Below, in pieces: positions 19,732-23,884 of a stretch of DNA of 23,884 nt. Position 1 is the stretch's first letter. Each line of letters starts with the position of its first letter. Under the pieces are notes generated by a model. It was not told the origin of the DNA, ran no database searches, and worked only from the letters and a program-made list of their open reading frames with translations. The stretch lies in IMG/VR virus record IMGVR_UViG_3300035698_002522, positions 1-23,884 of that record, one strand, 5' to 3'. Both the position numbers and the translations under genes were made by a program. Source of the stretch: a virus.

Positions 19732-20136
19732 ATGCCAACGCATGACGTAAAACAAATAAGCGACGAATTAGGCACTGACATAACATTTCCCGGCCTTTTA
19801 GCTGAAGCTGGGGCCGGTGGTGCAATTAAGACACTTACCGCCTTAGAAGCTCACACAGAGCGTCAAAGGAGCTGGTGGAAGGGGATACTCATGCCAGCTT
19901 TATCAAAAGACAATGGTGAAACTAAGCGGCAGTGGGAAACCAAATTGCTTATGGCTATTTTTCCCGAAGATGTAACGTATTCTGCCGTGAATAACCAAGT
20001 GTTTCCAAGTGTTAAATCTATAACAGAGTACGGTAAAAAGAAAATGAATCAGCTAATCGAAGAGTCTGTGGCAAAGTGCCATGAATGGGGCTTCGATTGG
20101 GTAACCTTACCGGATAGTGAACTTAGAAAGGACTAG
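19732..20136 (+). CDS. NinB-like recombination protein candidate
   Basis: A 134-residue protein with LEAHTERQRSWWKGILMPAL (38-57), ETKRQWETKLLMAIFPEDVT (62-81), FPSVKSITEYGKKKMNQLIE (90-109) and a closing ECHEWGF-like helix. The pattern 'R-W-K--l---- ...  f----s-t-l---em--lie-----e-g' is like NinB/Orf-family recombination mediators, which help RecT-like annealing on SSB-coated DNA; the match is loose. Placed between the coiled-coil and SSB genes, which fits. AAGGAATACA precedes the ATG. Confidence 0.5.
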   Translation: MPTHDVKQISDELGTDITFPGLLAEAGAGGAIKTLTALEAHTERQRSWWKGILMPALSKDNGETKRQWETKLLMAIFPEDVTYSAVNNQVFPSVKSITEYGKKKMNQLIEESVAKCHEWGFDWVTLPDSELRKD

Positions 20137-20139
20137 AAA

Positions 20140-20334
20140 ATGAATGAAGAAGGTAAATTTTGGATTAGGTTATGGGCTATGGCTTTTACAGCAATTTGTG
20201 TTCTAGCTATGACATTATGCTTTTATTACGCATACACAACCCACCAATATGTTGAAAATGGGTTTACACAAAAAACAATTCCAGGAGAGGCGTTCGCTGT
20301 TTGGGTAAAATGTGACCAAGGAAAGGAACAATAA
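20140..20334 (+). CDS. Small membrane protein
   Basis: 64 residues with one membrane helix (about 8-31, IRLWAMAFTAICVLAMTLCF) and a short soluble C-terminus (YTTHQYVENGFTQKTIPGEA, VWVKC). AGAAAGGACTAGAAA precedes the ATG; it shares its last base with the SSB start. Function not recognised. A single-pass protein in a recombination cassette may be a replication anchor or an accessory unrelated to it. Confidence 0.55.
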   Translation: MNEEGKFWIRLWAMAFTAICVLAMTLCFYYAYTTHQYVENGFTQKTIPGEAFAVWVKCDQGKEQ

Positions 20335-20804
20335 TGGCATCATACAACAAAATAATTATGATGGGAAATCTTACTCGTGATCCTGAACTTTCGTATCTAC
20401 CGTCTCAAATGCCGGTGGTGTCTTTTGGAATCGCTGTCAACGAAAAATGGAAGGACAAGGACGGGCAGGCGAAAGAGAAAGTTTGCTTTGTGGACTGTGT
20501 TGCCTTTGGCAAGACTGGCGAAACAATCAACCAGTGGATGAAAAAAGGCAAGCCGATTCTTATTGAGGGTAAACTTGTGCTTGACCAGTGGGAAGATCAA
20601 AGTGGCCAGAAGCGAAATAAGCATAAAATTAACGTCGAACGGTTCACGTTCATTAACGACGGACAGCAGGAGCTGCAGGGCGGTAACGCTCCACAGCGTC
20701 CTCCACAGGCTCCACCACAACAACAACCTCCAGCAGCACCGCCTTACGAGTACAAACAGCAAGGGCCACCGTCTGATTTAACAAAAGAGGATATCCCTTT
20801 TTGA
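20334..20804 (+). CDS. ssb: Single-stranded DNA-binding protein
   Basis: A 156-residue protein with a bacterial-type SSB OB fold (NKIIMMGNLTRDPELSYLPS at 5-24, VSFGIAVNEKWKDKDG, VDCVAFGKTGETINQWMKKG, LIEGKLVLDQWED), a Pro/Gln-rich linker (116-145) and the conserved acidic tip EDIPF (152-156), which in SSB recruits partner enzymes. Binds single-stranded DNA during replication and recombination. The start overlaps the upstream stop (TAATG). Confidence 0.96.
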   Translation: MASYNKIIMMGNLTRDPELSYLPSQMPVVSFGIAVNEKWKDKDGQAKEKVCFVDCVAFGKTGETINQWMKKGKPILIEGKLVLDQWEDQSGQKRNKHKINVERFTFINDGQQELQGGNAPQRPPQAPPQQQPPAAPPYEYKQQGPPSDLTKEDIPF

Positions 20805-20812
20805 GGTGAAAT

Positions 20813-20881
20813 ATGGAACTTAAAGTACCGTACCTAGACGACTATTTTATCCCCGAACCAGAAGGCGAGGTAGAACGATGA
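20813..20881 (+). CDS. Tiny ORF after SSB
   Basis: 22 residues, MELKVPYLDDYFIPEPEGEV then ER. GAGGTGAAAT is its ribosome site and its stop overlaps the next start (ATGA). It is acidic and aromatic. It could be a translated coupling peptide or a small protein of its own; no domain recognised. Confidence 0.45.
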   Translation: MELKVPYLDDYFIPEPEGEVER

Positions 20882-21117
20882 TTGAATATCCAGTTGAATT
20901 GAAGGTTGACAGGAAGTTTTTTCGAGAATTGTTCCAAGGGCAAAAGGCAAGTGATGTTGCTGATGTTGTAGTCGATGCCTTGTTTGCAATGGTTGGTAGC
21001 GCAGACTCTGAGGATATTGAAAAACGGCTGTTGTGTCTTAATGAAGGCATTGAGATAATCAAGTTTTCTCCGTTCGTTTCGAGTAAATTGACAGCCCTCC
21101 ACCCTGAGCAAGGATAA
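20878..21117 (+). CDS. Small acidic protein, unknown function
   Basis: 79 residues, start MIEYPVELKVDRKFFRELFQ, with a DVADVVVDALFAMVG helix and a conserved-looking ALHPEQG end. Start overlaps the previous stop. No motif assigned. Position between SSB and the HNH gene suggests a DNA-metabolism role, by context alone. Confidence 0.55.
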   Translation: MIEYPVELKVDRKFFRELFQGQKASDVADVVVDALFAMVGSADSEDIEKRLLCLNEGIEIIKFSPFVSSKLTALHPEQG

Positions 21118-21123
21118 ATTACG

Positions 21124-21291
21124 ATGTTTTTATGGCCTGTTTATAAGTTTTGGAGATTCAAACCGCACGCATGGTTGTTAGCAATAGCGTGGAATGTGAG
21201 CGAGATACTTGGTGTACGAATACCTTTTTGTGGAATAGTCTTTGGGATAATTATCAATCGAGAAGGAAAGGAAGTTGAAAATGAATTATGA
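21124..21291 (+). CDS. Small hydrophobic protein
   Basis: 55 residues, MFLWPVYKFWRFKPHAWLLA then IAWNVSEILGVRIPFCGIVF. It is rich in Trp, Phe and Ile, with one or two membrane-type stretches and a polar end (GKEVENEL). Six bases after the previous stop, overlapping the next start. Function unknown; too short for common ORF cutoffs. Confidence 0.5.
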   Translation: MFLWPVYKFWRFKPHAWLLAIAWNVSEILGVRIPFCGIVFGIIINREGKEVENEL

Positions 21292-21520
21292 AATGACAGA
21301 AGATGATTTAGAAAAGATAATGGAAGCGTGTAAGCCAGTTCCATATATGGTGATGGGTGGCAGGGAGCCTTCAAGCCCTCAAGAAAATGCGAACAGCGCC
21401 TGGGCTGAACTTGGTTCTCGTATGGGTTTTGATTCTATGACAGTCAAGCCAAATAGCCAAGGAAATAGGTTCTTTTCTGCTACTCCCTCCACCCCAAGCA
21501 AGGAAGCTGATGAAGCGTAG
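21281..21520 (+). CDS. Conserved phage protein of the 'AW-LG-kMGF' type
   Basis: 79 residues from ATG 21281, with AAGGAAG upstream; the TTG at 21275 is less likely. It carries NSAWAELGSRMGFDSMTVKP and NRFFSATPS, a pattern shared by a common small phage/prophage protein of unknown role. The C-terminal 20 residues are Ser/Thr/Pro-rich. It overlaps the HNH gene by 11 bases. Confidence 0.65.
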   Translation: MNYEMTEDDLEKIMEACKPVPYMVMGGREPSSPQENANSAWAELGSRMGFDSMTVKPNSQGNRFFSATPSTPSKEADEA

Positions 21521-21872
21521 CCCATTAAAACGCCGTACCCCGCTTAAACGCACTGGGTTTAAGAGCGGAGGCAAGCCGCTGGCTAAGACTTCCAAGAAGC
21601 GACGGCAGGAAATGCCTAAGATGCGAGCATGGCATGACGCAGTATTTGAGCGAGACGGTGGCAGATGCGTAAAGTGCTTACGTGAAGGTACTGATGCACA
21701 CCATATACGAGGTAGGAATGTTTCACCTGAGATGAGACACGACCCTATGAACGGGCTGGCGTTATGTAGGCTGTGCCATACATTGTTCCACTGCTATCCT
21801 ACAATGGCAAAAGACTGGCTAAAACAGACTCGCCCAGATCAATACGAACACCTTTACGGAGAACAAACATGA
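21510..21872 (+). CDS. HNH endonuclease
   Basis: A 120-residue protein with a basic N-terminal tail (MKRSPLKRRTPLKRTGFKSG) and an HNH domain: CVKC (53-56), DAHHIRGRN (62-70, the metal and catalytic His), NGLALCRLCH (81-90, Asn and the second Cys pair) and H94. The 'MKRSPLKR-TPLKR-GFK' start is typical of HNH enzymes in phage recombination loci, of the NinG type or of homing-like use. It may nick branched DNA or cut at packaging. It is coupled to the next gene by ATGA. Confidence 0.85.
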   Translation: MKRSPLKRRTPLKRTGFKSGGKPLAKTSKKRRQEMPKMRAWHDAVFERDGGRCVKCLREGTDAHHIRGRNVSPEMRHDPMNGLALCRLCHTLFHCYPTMAKDWLKQTRPDQYEHLYGEQT

Positions 21873-22066
21873 ATCTAAAAGAAATCCACGACAACTTCGG
21901 CGATAAAATATCTGTCAAACGAGAACCTGGCGAACCCTGTGTTATGCACACGGAGGAGCAATGTGGCGATACCGCTTGTGTAGAGCTATCTTTCGGTGCA
22001 GTAAAAAAGTTAATTGATGCCCTTTTTGTAGCTTACCGCCAGATGAAAAAGGAAGCAGGGAAATGA
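21869..22066 (+). CDS. Small protein, unknown function
   Basis: 65 residues, MNLKEIHDNFGDKISVKREP then a Cys-containing middle (CVMHTEEQCGDTACVELSFG) and a helix (AVKKLIDALFVAYRQMKKEA). Three Cys and a His could form one metal site. Starts four bases inside the HNH stop and runs four bases into the RusA start, so all are coupled. Confidence 0.55.
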   Translation: MNLKEIHDNFGDKISVKREPGEPCVMHTEEQCGDTACVELSFGAVKKLIDALFVAYRQMKKEAGK

Positions 22067-22443
22067 ATAGTATTACAATATCCTTGCGGTTACCACCAAA
22101 GGAAATGTCGCCGAACTACAAAGCATGGACTCGTGGGTCAAGTTTTGCAAAAAACAGGGCTAAAAAAGCAGATACAGAATTGGCACAACTGGTAACACTA
22201 GAAGCACTTGGTAGAAGAAAAGCTCCAATGTGGAAAAAGGCTACGCTCGACGCAGTGTTCTATTGGCCGACTATGGGGTTTCCTGATGACGACAATGCTA
22301 TAGGGTCGCTAAAAGGTTTTCGGGATGGAATAGCAAAGGCTGGTGTTGTTACAAACGATAGGATACTCAAGCATCGCGACACTACTTTCCTCAAAGACAA
22401 AGACGACCCCCACGTAGAGATAACAATTACAGAGGTGCAATAA
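22063..22443 (+). CDS. RusA-like Holliday junction resolvase
   Basis: A 126-residue protein with the acidic cluster of the RusA family, FPDDDNAIGSLKGFRDGIAK (73-92), including Asp75, Asp76, Asp77 and Asp88 in the expected spacing, then GVVTNDRILKHRDT (95-108). Its size and 'D-DN--ksl-D-i---gvi-nD' core match RusA. These enzymes cut four-way junctions made by recombination, consistent with the RecT cassette upstream. N-terminal ISLRLPP strand also fits. Confidence 0.78.
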   Translation: MNSITISLRLPPKEMSPNYKAWTRGSSFAKNRAKKADTELAQLVTLEALGRRKAPMWKKATLDAVFYWPTMGFPDDDNAIGSLKGFRDGIAKAGVVTNDRILKHRDTTFLKDKDDPHVEITITEVQ

Positions 22444-22658
22444 TGAGAAAGCGAACATATAAATGCAGTTGTTTCGACAATGCTTCCACGCGAGGATTGA
22501 GATTTACAAGGCTCGGTGGTGGATTCTTGAACCAAAAGCGGTTGTGGATGGCTACTTATGATGAAGATAATACAATCACAACTTGTTTATCGGCTAAAAA
22601 GTGCAGGCAAATGGCTAAGGCTCTTGTCGAGATTGCAGAAGAAATCGAGGCGCAATAA
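22443..22658 (+). CDS. Small basic protein, unknown function
   Basis: 71 residues with a Lys/Arg-rich start (MRKRTYKCSCFDNASTRGLR) and a short helix at the C-terminus (CRQMAKALVEIAEEIEAQ). CSC and one later Cys could hold a metal, but spacing is not diagnostic. TAATG overlap on the left and a shared base on the right show translational coupling. Confidence 0.55.
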   Translation: MRKRTYKCSCFDNASTRGLRFTRLGGGFLNQKRLWMATYDEDNTITTCLSAKKCRQMAKALVEIAEEIEAQ

Positions 22659-22936
22659 TGCGGCTGAAAACAGTGGACATTCGAGACTATCATCTTAACG
22701 ACGGAGTGCCGGTGCAGCCCCACGAGATACCCGACAGGGCGATTCAACTAGCGAACCATACGCGTCGAATACGTTCAGAAATGGCGGCTGCAAAGGCGCG
22801 AGACAAGCAGGACATAGAGCAGAATGTCACGGCTTCCTTAACTAAGGGGCGGAGTTGGCACGATACCGCAGCGTTATGCAACGTATCAGTCGGTAGGGTG
22901 CGAGCTATTGCTACGAAGATGGGAGATGTTAAGTGA
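22658..22936 (+). CDS. Small protein with C-terminal helix-turn-helix-like segment
   Basis: A 92-residue protein. The N-terminal half is polar (KTVDIRDYHLNDGVPVQPHE); the C-terminal half carries TKGRSWHDTAALCNVSVGRV then RAIATKMG (62-89), which reads as a helix-turn-helix of the kind used by small DNA-binding proteins ('-s----aa--cnvs-grVrai--'). It could regulate the methyltransferase gene that follows, with which it overlaps by four bases (GTGA). Confidence 0.55.
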   Translation: MRLKTVDIRDYHLNDGVPVQPHEIPDRAIQLANHTRRIRSEMAAAKARDKQDIEQNVTASLTKGRSWHDTAALCNVSVGRVRAIATKMGDVK

Positions 22937-23733
22937 CTACATTGTATCACGGCGATTGCTTAAAAATCATGCCAACAATACCAAACGGTTCCGTTGATAT
23001 GGTGATGACTTCTCCTCCGTATGATAATCTTAGAGATTATGGTAAGGATTTTATTGGATGGGGAGAGCATATATGGAAACCTTGTTTACAGCATATTACT
23101 AGAGTTCTAAAAGATGGTGGTGTTTGTGTGTGGGTAGTTGGTGATGCCACAATTAAAGGAAGTGAAACGTGCACAAGTTTCAGACAAGCATTATATGCTA
23201 AAGATGAATGTGGATTACGATTACATGATACAATGATATATGCAAAAAATAATCCCTTACCACAAAATCACAATAGGTATGAACAGCAATTTGAATATAT
23301 GTTTATTTTCTCTAAAAACAAACCAAACATTTTTAATCCTATAAAAATACCTACAAAAAATCCTAATAAACAATACTCTTGGACAAATGCAAATGATTAT
23401 GGTACAAAGTCTGCAAAAAGAAAAAGAAATGAAATAAGCACAACTAAAAAAGATAAAAATAAATTTAATATCTGGTTTTTTAATGTAGCAAATAAAAAAG
23501 AAACTAATTCTGCACCGTTCCCCGAACAATTAGCACAAGATCATATATCTTCTTGGAGTAATAAAGGAGATATTGTCCTTGATCCTTTTATGGGCAGCGG
23601 AACTACTGGAGTAGCTTGTAAGAATCTAAACCGAGATTTTATTGGTATTGAACTTGATAAGGGTTATTTTGAGATAGCAAAGAAACGGATAGAAATAACC
23701 AAACCAGAACCACAACTATTCGAGGTTAAGTAA
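22933..23733 (+). CDS. Site-specific DNA methyltransferase (beta class, TSPPY)
   Basis: A 266-residue protein from a GTG start in a GTGA overlap. The catalytic motif TSPPY (26-30) comes first and the SAM-binding motif FMGSGTTG (219-226) last, the order of beta-class enzymes; the Ser in S-P-P-Y favours N4-cytosine over N6-adenine, but this is not decisive. Phages use such enzymes to mask their DNA from restriction. The middle (about 23,180-23,560) is far richer in A and T than its neighbours, with many Lys, Asn and Ile codons, a sign of recent transfer or of a different target-recognition part. Confidence 0.88.
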   Translation: MTTLYHGDCLKIMPTIPNGSVDMVMTSPPYDNLRDYGKDFIGWGEHIWKPCLQHITRVLKDGGVCVWVVGDATIKGSETCTSFRQALYAKDECGLRLHDTMIYAKNNPLPQNHNRYEQQFEYMFIFSKNKPNIFNPIKIPTKNPNKQYSWTNANDYGTKSAKRKRNEISTTKKDKNKFNIWFFNVANKKETNSAPFPEQLAQDHISSWSNKGDIVLDPFMGSGTTGVACKNLNRDFIGIELDKGYFEIAKKRIEITKPEPQLFEVK

Positions 23734-23884
23734 TGAAAACGCTATTCGGCGAACAACCTGAAGAACCCAAGGGGCTAACAACCTTCGAGGAGTTCTGGGC
23801 TGCGTACCCAAGTGGGCCGCGTCGTGTTGGTAAGCCCCAGTGTAAAAACAAGTTCGCTAAATTGTCGGCAGAAGAAAACGCCAA
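23733..23884 (+). CDS. Start of a replication-type protein (partial, runs off right edge)
   Basis: The frame is open from ATG 23733 to the edge (50 codons): MKTLFGEQPEEPKGLTTFEE, then FWAAYPSGPRRVGKPQCKNK and FAKLSAEENAK. The 'F-eFW-aYP---gk--a--ka---l' segment is common in phage replication and helicase-loader proteins, which bind DNA or primase partners. TAATG overlap with the methyltransferase stop. The function is inferred from this short segment only. Confidence 0.5.
   Translation, partial: MKTLFGEQPEEPKGLTTFEEFWAAYPSGPRRVGKPQCKNKFAKLSAEENA

Overview
The window is a piece of a tailed double-stranded DNA phage genome (Caudoviricetes). A packaging and virion block lies on the minus strand (positions 1 to about 11,360). 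A block of small early-type genes followed by recombination and DNA-metabolism genes lies on the plus strand (11,581 to the right edge). The two blocks diverge from a 218-base control region with a sigma-70-like promoter on each strand. Ribosome sites are ordinary Shine-Dalgarno sequences (AGGAG, GAAAGGA), the genetic code is standard (TAA, TAG and TGA all end genes), and no integrase is seen, so nothing here argues for lysogeny. The host cannot be named from the sequence.

Minus-strand block, in transcription order: a zinc-ribbon protein, a sigma-region-4-like HTH protein, terminase small subunit, two small proteins (one membrane-anchored), terminase large subunit, portal, a GroES-like co-chaperonin, two unknown proteins, a small HELLH metallopeptidase-like protein, a scaffold-like protein, major capsid protein, a small virion-type protein, an SU10-type adaptor, another small protein, and a partial tail or receptor-binding-type protein that runs off the left edge. 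This is a packaging, head and connector order, with a chaperone and a protease-like gene placed between portal and capsid.

Plus-strand left half (11.5 to 17.4 kb): many small proteins, at least six with cysteine pairs of the zinc-ribbon kind, an XRE-type HTH, a YopX-family protein, tiny membrane proteins, a protein with seven exact-length octapeptide repeats, and a 22-residue remnant of a methyltransferase-like gene. Two gaps, 13,464-13,952 and 14,866-15,191, carry no convincing gene. Each starts with a TTGACT-17-bp promoter followed at once by a long nested hairpin and then a tRNA-like element. The first holds a compact small-RNA unit with its own intrinsic terminator. The second ends in a well-formed tRNA body that lacks a readable anticodon arm.

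Plus-strand right half (17.4 to 23.9 kb): a leader peptide and folded leader RNA, then RecT/Bet annealase, YqaJ-type exonuclease, a coiled-coil protein, a NinB-like protein, SSB, an HNH nuclease, a RusA-like resolvase, a DNA methyltransferase with an AT-rich centre, and the start of a replication-type gene. These genes would supply homologous recombination and branch resolution for phage replication. Several intergenic spacers of the early operon hold GC-rich hairpins placed just before the next ribosome site, the most unusual regulatory theme in the window together with the two tRNA-like RNAs.
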